Source: Porphyra umbilicalis (Eukaryota; Rhodophyta; Bangiophyceae; Bangiales; Bangiaceae). From it: DNA of 64,000 bases. Below the pieces are notes generated by a model. That model saw nothing but the letters and a program-made list of their open reading frames with translations. It was not told where the DNA came from and made no database searches. How positions within the stretch are numbered: the stretch's first letter is position 1; each line of letters starts with the position of its first letter. Below, in pieces: positions 41,920-52,153 of the stretch. The position numbers and the translations under genes were made by a program. The stretch covers positions 54,409-118,408 of the forward strand of contig KV919012.1 of the NCBI GenBank assembly GCA_002049455.2, read 5' to 3'.

Positions 41920-43700
41920 GCTCTCTATGCGTGCCTAGGTGGGAGGGCGCAGCCTGCGCCCCACCTGAGGTGGCCCGCAAGAGGCCAAAAGAGGTCGAGC
42001 GTCGGACTCGTGCGAGGGGACAACGCGACAGGTCCCACCCCCCCAAACCCACGCGCGGGAACAACGCGACAGGTCCCCCCAATCGCTGTCTCGCGTGGCA
42101 GGCGACCACCTGTCGGTCCCCTCGGACTGCTCACGCCGGGAGGCGTGTCTCGGCGGACCCACGTGTGCGTGGCGAGCGCGCGTGTCGAGGCACGCTCTGG
42201 CCCACTCGCGCCACAAGAAAGGAGGCACTCGCCAGACCCGCGCAGGGAAACTGGTCGAGGTCCTCCAATGCGCTGCCTGGGGAGGCGGGGTGCACCCGCG
42301 CAGGCACCCCCGATCCCACAATGCCTGTTAATTGGACCGCACACGATGCGCGGACTGACGACAGGGCTGTGGCTGCCATCATCGCTGTTTGCCCACGCAA
42401 CGCAATCAGTCGACATACGTGTGTGTGAGGCCATAATCGCGATCACGCGACGGGATAACGTAACCACTCATTTCTGCGCAACGCTCTCGAATCTCCCACC
42501 CAGTGTCACAACTGGCCGCCACATCGTCCGTTTGAGACAAGCGGCGTCCAATCACGTCCACAGGACGACTGAGGGCGGAGCCCAGCCCGACCAGATTGCC
42601 GCAAGATCGAGACAGAAAATTTTGAAAATACCTGGACTGCACGAATGACACTTCGAGGCCGGGGCACGGCTTAGAAATTTTGCATTGACAGCCAATCAAA
42701 CAGCACCTCTTCCGTCCGCTGACCGGAGAGCCTGACCCCAGAGCGTCGCAGCGCAATCGATTCTAAAAGCTTGCACTCCTAAGAGATGGTCCATGGGTGT
42801 TGCGAGCTATTTGGGAGGACCACTCTGCGGTGCGGACAGTGCCGTGGTCCTCTCGGGCAGGTGATTGTCCACCAGACTGGCCCAGATCGCTGGTGTGGCG
42901 CCTCGTGCAACGCAGGTCCTCGCCTGTCTCAGGCGTTGACATCGAATATTCTTGCGCGTGGTGCCGTGGCACTGCCAGGTGTCGTCGCATTCACCCCATG
43001 TTGTTGCGTCTTGAGCCTGATTCCTGTCGGTCTGGGCTTCATTCGCATACTGTGCATCAATTCTTTGTCGCGTGGCATGCCCGAGCCCATTTTCGAATGA
43101 ATCTAGTGACCATCTCTGCACGATCTGCCATCGGTTTTGGACACATCAGCCAGCGTCGTTCGGCTAGTCCCCTGCAATACGAGGCGGGCTCAGATTGGGG
43201 CCTCGTCGGACCCACCAACGTAGACCCTATCGTTCAATCGGCCAGAGGGCATTCGATGGTCCATGTAGCAAAGTCCATCGCGACGTTTGGGATATGGGGC
43301 CCCCAGGATGGTCTTTCCATTCAGGGACCCACACGTTGCACCTCCAGATGGGGTTAAATGGAAGATGGGGCCGACGTTGCTGGGATTGCCCTTACAACGA
43401 GAATGCACTGAATGGTGTTGGTGCGCACCGCTGGGCTTGCTCTTAGATGCAGAAAACACGAAGCAGAACGATATCGGATGTGTCTGACTAAGAGGACGGC
43501 TGTCTTCGTGCTTCGCACGCCCGTGACACGCCCGACAAGACATGACATCAAGACCATCAACGCAAGACCCAACCCTACGGACACCACCTATACAACACCG
43601 AGAGGCAACCAGAGCAGCCTTGTCCCAGCTCCGCACCTCTGGCACGCTGCGGACTCTGGCACAAAAGGCTGCCATCTTGTTGCGGCACAGCCCAGAGTGG
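41920..43700. other. No gene recognised
   Basis: GC-rich to about 42350, then AT-richer. This may include the right end of the Harbinger element, but no inverted counterpart to the left side was found. Short frames lack domains. The 42780-43500 part contains no repeat seen elsewhere in the window. Confidence 0.35.
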
Positions 43701-43711
43701 GCGGGCGGCGC

Positions 43712-45784
43712 TCAGCCGCGAATGTTTCGGCCGCCGACGCCCTGGAGCCTCCCCCCTCCCTCACCAAAGTTGATCGCACGCCACACCGCCGTAATGGCGC
43801 TCCACAAGAGCACCGCCGCGAACGCCGCCAGCGAGTCGGTCGCGTCGACCGCCGCCGCCACCGCTGCCGCCGCCACCATCGGCGGTGACGCGTGCCACGG
43901 CACGCGGCCGGCAAAGGCGCGCAGCACTGCCGCCGCGCGGCAGCTGTCCGGCAGGCGAGTAAAAGGGCGGCGGCAGGCAATGGTCAGCGAAGGCGGCACC
44001 GACCGCTGCAATCCGTCCTGACCGCTCGTCGTGCGGTCGACGGTGGTCGTTGGCGGCGGGGCGGCGCCGCACTGTGGCTGTGCCGTCGTGGTGGCGGCGA
44101 CGGCCGCTACCGCCGCGCCCGCCCACCCGGCCGGTCGCTGAAGCGCGCACAGGTGGTCCAACGCAATCGACGCGACCGTGTCGGCGTCCGACTCGGCGTC
44201 CAACGCTGGCGCCGGCCCGGGCACCGCCGTGCCGCCAACCTCAAGGACGATGACGGTCATCTCGGCGACAGCTGCCGGCGGTTCCTTGCGCAGCCCCATC
44301 CAGGCGGCCACTGCGGCGGTGGCGCAGCCGCCGTCGCAGCCACGGTCGGCCCGCGACGCCGATGAAGAGAGTGCCAAAGAGCTTGAGCTTCCAGACGAGG
44401 TCGACACTGTTACCCCCGAACATGGCGAGCCGGGCGTGGGGAGAGGGCGAGGGGCGGTGGTGGCGGCGGCAGCAGCGGCGCGGCAGCCACCCCCGTCACC
44501 CACTGGCGGGTGCGGCGGCCGGGATTTGGGCACCCGGTCGATGTCAGCATCATCGGCATGCGCGGCTGCGACCGGCACGACGGCGAATGCGTCCGAGGGG
44601 GCGGACGACGGTGCCCACCGGCGGGCCCACAGCGGCGGCGACCACGGGGCGACGGCCGTCATCTCCTTGGCGGCCACCACTGGCAGCGCTTCGACCCATA
44701 CTTGCAGCGGCGCCGATGCAGCGCCCGCAAAGGACACGCCCGCCCGCATGGCCGCATCAGCCGCGTCGGCCGACGGCACGTCACCAGTGGGCGCGTCGGG
44801 TGCGGCGGCCGTGACAATGGCCACATCAACGAGTGCCTCCTCGTCGTCGGCTTCGGCAGCCACCGCCAGCGCCGCGGCCGCCGCCACTGCCCGCCCCGTC
44901 GCCGGTAGCAGCATGCGGCGGATGCGCTCCCGATCCCGCGCCATGCGACGACGCTCCCCCCCGTCGCACGCCTCGGCCTCAGAGCCCGACGTACAGTAGT
45001 AGACAGATTCGACATCGTCGGCGGGCGCTACCGCCTTCTCCTCCCGCTCGTCCACGGCGGCCGCGCCGCCGGGAGTGGCAGCGACGGTCGCTGCCGTGCC
45101 GTGGCCGCCACCGCGCAGGGAGGCACTGCCCATGTTGACGCTCGCGTCGACGGCAACCGCCAAAGTCACCGCTACCCCCCCGGCGAGCGCGTGAGGGGCG
45201 GCGACCGCCTCGTCGGCTGGTAACACCCAACATGCGTTCGTCGCCGCCGGGCGGCCAGTCGCGCCTTTGCGCGCGCCCCGCCGTGTTGGGGTCGTGGCGG
45301 TGGCGAATGCCAGGCCCGCCACAAACACCAGCCCCGCCGCCGCTGACAGCGCCGCTGAGCCGCCGCCGAGCGTTAGCGCTGTCATCTCATCGACGCCCGC
45401 CCAGCGGGCGATCGCCGAGCCCCGCGCAGGTGCCGCCGACCAAAGAGACAAGGAAAACGGAGCCAGCAAGCCGCTTGGTGGGGTGGGGGGGAGGATCGCC
45501 CCGCCTTCGCCACCGGCGGTGCCCATGACCTCGGCGGCCTCGTCGACGGCAGTAGCGGCTGCGGCGCGCGGCAACCGCAGCGCTAGCCCTGCAGCGCCGC
45601 CGACCGCGGCGGCGGCAGCGGCGACGATGGCGGCGCCGTCGGCGGGTCGCGAGGCAGCGCGTGAGCTCACCGCGCCGCCGGTTGGGAGGGCGGCCACGTA
45701 CCAGACAGCGGCGGTCGACACGAGGGCAGTCCAGCCGAGGGCCTTGACCAGGGGTGCCGCACGGACGTGGGGGACAGATACCAT
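43712..45784 (-). CDS. Predicted multi-pass membrane protein, unknown family
   Basis: A 690-residue intronless frame from an ATG at 45784 in good context (GCCATGG). The frame is open farther upstream but is Arg- and Ala-repeat there. Hydrophobic segments are visible near the N-terminus (ALGWTALVSTAAVWYVAALP; GAAIVAAAAAAVGGAAGLAL), mid-N-terminal (AALSAAAGLVFVAGLAFA), after it (LAGGVAVTLAVAV) and at the C-terminus (AAFAAVLLWSAITAVW). Between them is a long acidic, Ser/Ala-rich region (for example VESVYYCTSGSEAEACDGGE) that is probably non-membrane. No catalytic motif is recognised. It is the most host-gene-like frame in the window, and no transposon feature surrounds it. Confidence 0.55.
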   Translation of the reverse strand: MVSVPHVRAAPLVKALGWTALVSTAAVWYVAALPTGGAVSSRAASRPADGAAIVAAAAAAVGGAAGLALRLPRAAAATAVDEAAEVMGTAGGEGGAILPPTPPSGLLAPFSLSLWSAAPARGSAIARWAGVDEMTALTLGGGSAALSAAAGLVFVAGLAFATATTPTRRGARKGATGRPAATNACWVLPADEAVAAPHALAGGVAVTLAVAVDASVNMGSASLRGGGHGTAATVAATPGGAAAVDEREEKAVAPADDVESVYYCTSGSEAEACDGGERRRMARDRERIRRMLLPATGRAVAAAAALAVAAEADDEEALVDVAIVTAAAPDAPTGDVPSADAADAAMRAGVSFAGAASAPLQVWVEALPVVAAKEMTAVAPWSPPLWARRWAPSSAPSDAFAVVPVAAAHADDADIDRVPKSRPPHPPVGDGGGCRAAAAAATTAPRPLPTPGSPCSGVTVSTSSGSSSSLALSSSASRADRGCDGGCATAAVAAWMGLRKEPPAAVAEMTVIVLEVGGTAVPGPAPALDAESDADTVASIALDHLCALQRPAGWAGAAVAAVAATTTAQPQCGAAPPPTTTVDRTTSGQDGLQRSVPPSLTIACRRPFTRLPDSCRAAAVLRAFAGRVPWHASPPMVAAAAVAAAVDATDSLAAFAAVLLWSAITAVWRAINFGEGGGRLQGVGGRNIRG

Positions 45785-46383
45785 GGCGAGGTCGGGAAGA
45801 GAGGGGAGCTCCCCGCGGTGGCCGACACAGCGGGGGGCACGCGAGGCGACAAGCGCTGGGAGGCAAACCCGCCGGGAGCGGCAAAGGTGGAGGTGCGGCC
45901 GTCGGCGTGAACGACAACAACGGTGACGGCCGTCGGGGCAGGTCGGAGCAGCAGCGCGTAGGCGGGTTCGGTTCGACAGTGTCAAGGGCCCGGTCACACA
46001 CAGCTCTGCAGGTGACGAGCGACAGCCCCCAACCACGGCGACCGCGGGACGGCCGCCCGCTTTGTACCGGGCGCCGGAGCCGGCGGCCCGGGTCCGCGGC
46101 CCGCCGCCCGCAAAGCTGGGCGCGAGTGGCGCGGCCGCGGCGGCCATGGCCCCCGCGGGCAATGCCCACACAGCACATGCAACCGCGCGCGGCGCCCCCC
46201 TTGCCTCCCCAAAGCCGACAGCGGCGGTGGCAGCCGCCACGCCCTGCAAGCAGCAAGGCACCGACCCTGATTGGTACGGGGCCGAGACACGGCCACGCCA
46301 CCCCGACGGCGGTCGCGCGCGCCGCGCCGCCAGTGCGGGCGGGCGGGCCACCGGACGGGCTGACGGGGGACGTGGCAGGGTCC

Positions 46384-46414
<31 letters not shown>

Positions 46415-46516
46415 ACGGCGGCGGGAGGGCGCGGAATTTGGCGACATCGCTGCGCTGGCAAGGGCGGCGGGGTAGGTGTAAGTGCTGCGCGCCGGTCTGA
46501 CGTGCGTGCCGCGGCG
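45785..46516. other. GC-rich upstream region, no separate gene supported
   Basis: Lies upstream of the membrane-protein start on the minus strand and probably holds its promoter and 5' untranslated sequence. Both strands are open by composition. No domain or core promoter element could be supported. Confidence 0.35.
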
Positions 46517-46605
46517 GGCCCAGCCGCGGTCGGCCGCCGCCGCCACCGCCGCCGCCGCCACCGCCGCCGCCGCTGCCGCCACCGCCGCTGCCGCCGCCAT
46601 CGCAG

Positions 46606-46672
<67 letters not shown>

Positions 46673-46700
46673 CGCTGCCGCTGCCGCTGCCGCTGCCGTC
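46517..46700. repeat. (CCG)n microsatellite
   Basis: A nearly pure run of GCC/CCG triplets with a few CCA and CTG variants, longest between about 46600 and 46670. It encodes poly-Ala, poly-Arg or poly-Gly depending on the frame. Confidence 0.9.
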
Positions 46701-46849
46701 GCCCGGGGGTCCCGCTGCCGTCGCCCGGGGCGGCGGCCGCCGCTTCGTCATTGCTGGGCGTGGCGGCGGCGGCGGCGGCGGCGGTGGCAGCAGCGGCGGG
46801 GGTGCACCGAGGCCCACGACAGTCGCGGGGTGGATTTGGCGGCGCGGCG

Positions 46850-47850
46850 CGATGACGTGGGCGCAGTCACTACGGCCAATGGATGGCCAAGGGTAGCATC
46901 GCCAGAGTGGGGGCTGATGGACGCCGCGGTCACAAGCTTGTGAGGGTGGGCCCCACCTAGGTGGAGGGGGGTTGAGCCGGGGCGAGCCAGCAGCGGCAGC
47001 CGTCCAGATAATGAATTCGACGGCATCGCCGCCGCCGTCGCATTCCATCCTGCCGCCGGGAATTCCACACGAACGCGGCTGCGCAGTGGTGCTTAGGGTC
47101 TGTCTTAACGACGCGTGCACGGCGTGCACAAGTGCGTGCTAGCCAATGGGAACGCGACGTTCCAATCACGCCCCAATCATGTCGACCAGTTTGGACATTA
47201 TTAGCGAAGCTTCTAGTAGGGATCCATTCGTGTTCTCAACGCTCAGGCAGCCACGTTGCATGGAATGGATGGCCCTAGTCGGTTTGATGGTCACCCTATA
47301 GGCCATTTGATTGGATGGTCCTATCGGCACGCCCAATCAAGAATATCCACGTTTCAGAATTCGATGGCTCACGATCGCTCTGGTCCAGATGAATTACACA
47401 TGAAAGCGATTACAGATTCCGCCAAAAGCGTTTACAGATGCCTTCGGGGAACCCCCACTGTACAGTATATACTCCACACCAAGGCCCAGAAATGGTCAGC
47501 AGCGCGCCTCTTTGCGGCAGTGTCAGCACTGCCTCTCCGCTCTCTTCCGTCGTCTCGCCATCTTGTCATCTCGCCCCTCCGTCGGGCCTTTTACACCACC
47601 ACTCCATCGTCGTCACCGCACCACCATGCTCTCTCTTCGACGCGCGCGCCGCATCCGCGAAGCAAAAAGGGACCCAATGCCGTGGTGGTCAGAAGAGCAA
47701 AGGGACAGGACGACTAGCCGCCATTACAGTGACGAAGCTCGGAATTCTATGACAGCATCGAAAAGACACACTCCCTCATTGTAATACAACACTTATGCTG
47801 AATAATACATCACAATGCCAATTGCTCTCCATCACCCCAGCAACATGACA
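46850..47850. other. No gene recognised
   Basis: GC-rich sequence turns AT-richer after about 47150. No coding or repeat feature is supported between here and the palindrome at 47853. Confidence 0.35.
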
Positions 47851-47852
47851 TT

Positions 47853-47921
47853 TCACACGAATCAGCTGCTTCACCCATTCTACACATTGTGTAGACTGGG
47901 CGAAGCAGCTGGTTCGTGTGA
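47853..47921. repeat. 69 bp near-perfect palindrome
   Basis: Two ~34-base arms, TCACACGAATCAGCTGCTTC and onward against its inverted partner ending GTTCGTGTGA, differ at three or four positions and meet at CTACACATTGTGTAG with almost no loop. It could be a tiny foldback element or a cruciform-prone site. Confidence 0.8.
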
Positions 47922-48167
47922 CGGGAAACAAATGGGAAAAATGCACTCTGAGAACCACTGCACTGCGCAGATTTCCAGCTTGTGGGGGGTGGCGCTCCGG
48001 CCGTGGTGCGGACACTGTCCAGCTCACTCCCACCTCGGCCGGGACCAGTGCTATGCCTCACAGGCAGTGAGTGTTTTCCGCATGTCCGACACGAAACAGC
48101 AGAGCACCACAGGCCGAGAAAATGTGGCCATCCATTGAGTCCGTGGAGGAAGGCCACGGCGCGGCAA

Positions 48168-48478
48168 CATATGTGGCGCCTTACGATAAGATCCTCATTT
48201 TTCTTGAGATCGGTCAAACCGGGATATGGCCGCTTGAAGTTTTCTACAATTCTAAAGTCTCTCAGAAACCCCCCCGTACGGGGCCGTCAAGCCCGATTCT
48301 CAAAGTCGAGGAGAAATATGCCAGAATGCATGTCACGATCAGTTCTTGGTATTCGGTCATATTGACGTGGAGATAGCCTCATAGGACAGATCTCGACGAG
48401 CTGAGTCGAACGGTGTGTCTAAGTCAAAAATGAAGCTCGCGCAAACAATGAGGATCTCATCGTAAGGCGCCACATATG
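48168..48478. mobile_element. Short MITE with ~33 bp inverted ends
   Basis: CATATGTGGCGCCTTACGAT and the following bases at 48168-48200 recur inverted at 48446-48478 with one or two mismatches. The 311 bp unit has no coding capacity. The target duplication is not obvious. Confidence 0.7.
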
Positions 48479-48876
48479 GACAATGTACATTCTCTTTAGG
48501 GACGGAGACGTCGGCATCATCCTGAATAGTGCAGAATCTCACCAATCGCTGGATGCTACGGAAGTGAGGTGCACATGGCATCATTTTTTTCTTCATTAAA
48601 TGAAAAAGAACATGATGCCTCGTGCTCTTCACAAAAAGGAAATTTTCCTTCGACGTCGACTGGGAAGAGCACCGTTTACACTCGGTGGAAACAAAGTGCG
48701 AACTGGTTATTGCTGAAGTTTTCCGAACTATGTGTCTCTGTTCTCACGAAAAGGGGAAGCTTCGCTACCTGGTCCCTGCCCTGGGGGACCTACTTGTTGG
48801 AGTGATCGGATGACCCGCGCACGAACGGACTTACCGTCGGAAACGGGCCCACTTTCCCGATTCGGGCCGATACGGA

Positions 48877-48935
48877 CCGAGCACGTTCACGTGTGCGAGA
48901 TTTTTGAAAACTCTCGCACACGTGAACGTGCTCGG
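48877..48935. repeat. Perfect 24 bp hairpin
   Basis: CCGAGCACGTTCACGTGTGC plus GAGA at 48877-48900 is exactly complementary to 48912-48935, with the 11-base loop TTTTTGAAAAC. It lies about 100 bases outside the left end of the Harbinger-like element at 49031. Confidence 0.9.
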
Positions 48936-49264
48936 AAAGGAAATAGCCTGTTGGGCGGCTGTGCATCTGGGACGCATGATTGGACGAGAGCTCTCTTCGG
49001 ATCATGTCGTGCGGCCACGTGACTGCAATAGGAAGTTTAAACAACCAGGTCGGGGCAACCGTTTGTGGCGATTTTGTGGGAAGAGCTTACGGTAAATTCT
49101 TTGCAACGTCGAGTGGGACGGGGGATTTAAACAGCTGAGTTGGGGTTGTGCCAGTCGCCTTGCCGGGTGCACGTGTCCCCGTCGCCTCGACCGCTTCACT
49201 GTCGGACTGCGTGCATCCGTCTCCACGAGCGGATGTGGCCATCTGCGCGGGGGTGGTCACCACG

Positions 49265-50404
49265 ATGGTCTCCATCAAGGACTTTTCTGTTCGGGAGCTG
49301 CAGCGCACGCGGCGTCGGCTGCGCCGCGAGGTACTGGTGCGCCACATCGCGGGGGAGGGCGTGGTTGCACTTGGGCCTGTGCTGCTCCGCCTGTTGCGCG
49401 TGCGCCGAGACGTGCGCTGTCTGATGGAGCGCGTGCGGGGCGTGAGCGCGACGTCGTTCAACCTCGGCACTTTTTCAACGGAGCAGGCTCTATCTCTTTT
49501 TCGGGTCAAGCCTGCCGACGTCGGGCGCGTCGCTGGGCTTCTCCACCTGGAGGATGAGGTGTACCCCGGCAGGCACCGCGTGTCTGACATCGAGAGGCTG
49601 TGCATCTTGCTTCGGCGCCTCTCGTCACCCGCGCGTTGGGTGGATCTGGAGGGGCTCTTTGGGCGCCGCAGCTCGGCGCTGTGCGCCTTATTTTTAGAAA
49701 CCCTCGAGGTCCTTCTCACGCGCTGGGAGGGTGCCTTTTGCTCTTGGCGAGGAGATTTGATGGGGGAGCGGGCTGGTACATACGCGGAGTGCGTTTTGGA
49801 AAAAGGGGGTGCCATTGACAACTGTGTCGGTTTCATTGATGGCACAGGCATCTTTGTCGCGCGGCCCGGGGAGGGGCTGCAGCGCAGTGTCTACAGCGGG
49901 CACAAGAGGACGCATATGCTCAAGTTTCAGTCGATTGTAAACCCCGACGGGCTTCTGTTTCATCTGGCGGGACCTGTCGAGGGACGGCGGCACGACATCA
50001 CGCTGTACCGGGACGCTTGGACGGACGAGATGCTTGACGCAGGACTGCTGGTGCACGGGGTGCGCTACTGCCTCTTTGGTGACAAGGCCTATCTGGCTCG
50101 CCCCTGGTTGCAGGTGGCCTTCCCGTCAGGGCCCGGGGTGGAGCTGGATGAGGAGGAAGAGGCCTACAACGTGGATATGGCGGGTGTGCGGGTGGCTGTC
50201 GAGTGGGGGTACAAGGAGGTGAAGCAGGTGTTCACCAGCCTCGACTTCAAGCGGAAGCTGAAAATACAGGAGGGGCCTGTGGCGCTGGTGTACCGGGCGG
50301 CGGTCTTCTTCTGGAATATCCGCTGCTGTCTGTATGGCGGGCAGACGGCCACGTTTTTCAAGTGCGCACCTCCTAGCGTGGAGCGGTACCTCTCACTGCC
50401 GTAG
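49265..50404 (+). CDS. Harbinger-like DDE_Tnp_4 transposase (second family)
   Basis: A 379-residue protein from the first ATG (49265, ACGATGG). Helical N-terminal region (about 1-150), then a DDE core: CVGFIDGTGIFVARP with D192, GPVEGRRHDITLYRDAW with D244, LFGDKAYLARPWL, and RVAVEWGYKEVKQVF with E313. All three catalytic residues are present and the frame is intact. It is only distantly similar to the transposase at 35948 and resembles the Harbinger-like group known from fungi and other protists. It is convergent with a Myb-type gene at 51008-52153, with an inverted repeat between the two. Confidence 0.88.
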   Translation: MVSIKDFSVRELQRTRRRLRREVLVRHIAGEGVVALGPVLLRLLRVRRDVRCLMERVRGVSATSFNLGTFSTEQALSLFRVKPADVGRVAGLLHLEDEVYPGRHRVSDIERLCILLRRLSSPARWVDLEGLFGRRSSALCALFLETLEVLLTRWEGAFCSWRGDLMGERAGTYAECVLEKGGAIDNCVGFIDGTGIFVARPGEGLQRSVYSGHKRTHMLKFQSIVNPDGLLFHLAGPVEGRRHDITLYRDAWTDEMLDAGLLVHGVRYCLFGDKAYLARPWLQVAFPSGPGVELDEEEEAYNVDMAGVRVAVEWGYKEVKQVFTSLDFKRKLKIQEGPVALVYRAAVFFWNIRCCLYGGQTATFFKCAPPSVERYLSLP

Positions 50405-50429
50405 AGGACGGCAGTGGGGCGCAGGGTGG

Positions 50430-50575
50430 AGGGGGAGGCACGTGGGGGGGAGTGTGGGATGCGGGGGGGGTGGGGGGGGCCTGCGGGATGCAGGGGTGGG
50501 GGGGGGGGGAAGTGTGGGATGCGGGGGGAGGGGGGGAGGGGAGAAGTGTGAGATGCGGGGGGGGGGGGGGGACTC
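50430..50575. repeat. G-tract minisatellite after the transposase
   Basis: Repeats of GTGGGATGCGGGGGG-like units with G runs of 6-13. G-quadruplex formation is likely on the plus (transposase mRNA-like) strand. Confidence 0.8.
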
Positions 50576-50637
50576 GTGAGTGGGGCGTAGCAGACCATTT
50601 TGTCGCCGTCGGCGGAGGCGGCTCGGGCGTGGGGCGC

Positions 50638-50865
50638 CGCGCCGTTTCCCGGGCGGCCGGCGCAGCCGGCGACCCCACGGGCCGCGTCCCCCACCGCCGT
50701 GGCCGACGACGGCAGCGAGGGTGGCGGAGGGCGGCCGAGCGAGGCGGCCGAAGGTCGCCGAGCGAGGCCGCCCGACGCCAACCGAGCAGGTGGTGGCGGT
50801 CACGGGCGGTGGAGGACGCGGCCCGTGGGGTCGCCGGCTGCGCCGGCCGCCCGGGAAACGGCGCG
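50638..50865. repeat. 61 bp inverted repeat between the convergent genes
   Basis: 50638-50698 and 50805-50865 are inverted copies differing at one base (60 of 61), beginning CGCGCCGTTTCCCGGGCGGC. The 106-base spacer itself contains a smaller inverted pair around GGGCGGCCGAGCGAGG and GAGCGAGGCCGCCC. The position is between the 3' ends of the transposase (50404) and its partner gene (51008). Confidence 0.9.
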
Positions 50866-51007
50866 ATGTGTCGGGCGTACGCTCAAAACTACAACGTGTG
50901 ACAAGGACCACGACACACACAAAAAAAAACAGAAAGCGCCAGACGCGCCCGGCTGCGGCGCCCCCCCCCAAGCCCGCGCCCCAGTTCCCTCACCCCCCCC
51001 CACGCGC

Positions 51008-52153
51008 TCACTTGTCAAGTCGCCGCACGAGTGCCGCAATGAGGTCCAGGCTGCCGGCACGCTCTTCACGGTCAGCAGCCGCGGCTGCCAGCGCATCCGC
51101 CGCGGCTCGGCGGCTCGTGGCCTCTCTCGCCTCCTGCCGTCTCGCTTCTGCCAGGTACGCCTCGCGCTCGTGCTGTAGCTTTCGCACTTCGAGGTCAATC
51201 CGCCGCTCCTCGGCAGAGCAGCGCCGCTCCTCGGCCTTCCGCGAGCTCTCGGCGCTGCTTCTGACCACCTCCAGCAGCTCGTCCTACTTCTCGTCCTCGA
51301 TTTCCGCCCGGCGGCGGGAGCGCCCCCCAGCAGGCGACCTTGTGGTGCCGCCACAGTTTTCTTCCCCCTTCCGCTTCTCCTCTACGTCCCCATCGGCTGC
51401 CACACCAGCATCCCGCTCCTCCCGGCGGCGGACGCGCCGCGCCAGGGCCGAACGACGAGCATCTGCGCCGGCCTGTAGGAGCGCATTCTCTTTCTTGGTC
51501 GTCTCCCCCTTGGCCTTGGCGGCGCGCAGCCGGCTGTCGTTCATGGCCGAGCACGCGTCCGCCATCAGCGCGTCCATCTCCGTCACTTCCTCTACAGTCC
51601 CGCTCTCCTTGGCCACAGCCGCCTCCTTTTTCTCAAACTTCGCCTTGAGGAGCTTGAAGCGGTCCTTGACGGCTTTGCCGTCCACGTGAAAGGGCTTAGC
51701 CGGCTGCTGATTGAAAAGGTCCGCCGCCCGCTCGTAGGTCTCCTCGCCCTTGCCCCACTCGGCCAGGTGGGCGCCGGCCATTGTCACCACCGACGCGCAA
51801 AGCAGATCCGCACGAATCCCCTCTGTTACGACAGGCCAGACACGGCGCTTCTTGGGAGGCGGCGCCGCGTTGCCGTCCTTGTCCACCTCGTCCACGTCGC
51901 TTGGGCTACTGCTCGGTCGGGCCGCCGTTGGCGCCGGGGGAGGGGGGGCACCACTGCCGCCTGAGAGAGGGGGGCCAGGAAGAGCGGCGCCGCCCGTGCC
52001 CAACCCAGCGCCACGTCGGGAGGGAGCAGGGGACGGGACAAAGGAGGCGCCCGCGGCGCGCCCGGCGGGGCGCTCGGGTGGGGAGGGGGCTGCACGGGTG
52101 GAGGCGTCCGCAGCACCCGCCGTGTCCGCAGCGTCCCCATCGGGTGACCCCAT
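51008..52153 (-). pseudogene. Harbinger-associated Myb/SANT-like coiled-coil protein with one stop
   Basis: The ATG at 52153 opens a Pro/Ala/Gly-rich N-terminus (about 1-100), then a SANT-like domain (about 105-175): KKRRVWPVVTEGIRADLLCA, EWGKGEETYERAADLFN, GKAVKDRFKLLKAKFEKKEA. A helical, charged coiled coil follows. An in-frame TAG at 51286-51284 ends the first 289 residues (IEDEK), yet the same frame continues with DELLEVVRSSAESSRKAEER and ~90 more coiled-coil residues to a stop at 51008. The family normally ends in such a coiled coil, so the TAG looks like a recent nonsense mutation. Read-through or a sequence error are alternatives. Confidence 0.75.

Noticed and set aside
45785-46600. 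N-terminal extension of the membrane-protein frame starting with poly-Ala
   Set aside because: The upstream part is microsatellite and Arg-repeat sequence; the ATG at 45784 in GCCATGG context is the better start.
49148-49264. Earlier GTG start for the second Harbinger-like transposase
   Set aside because: Eukaryotic initiation at GTG is unlikely, and the ATG at 49265 has a suitable context.
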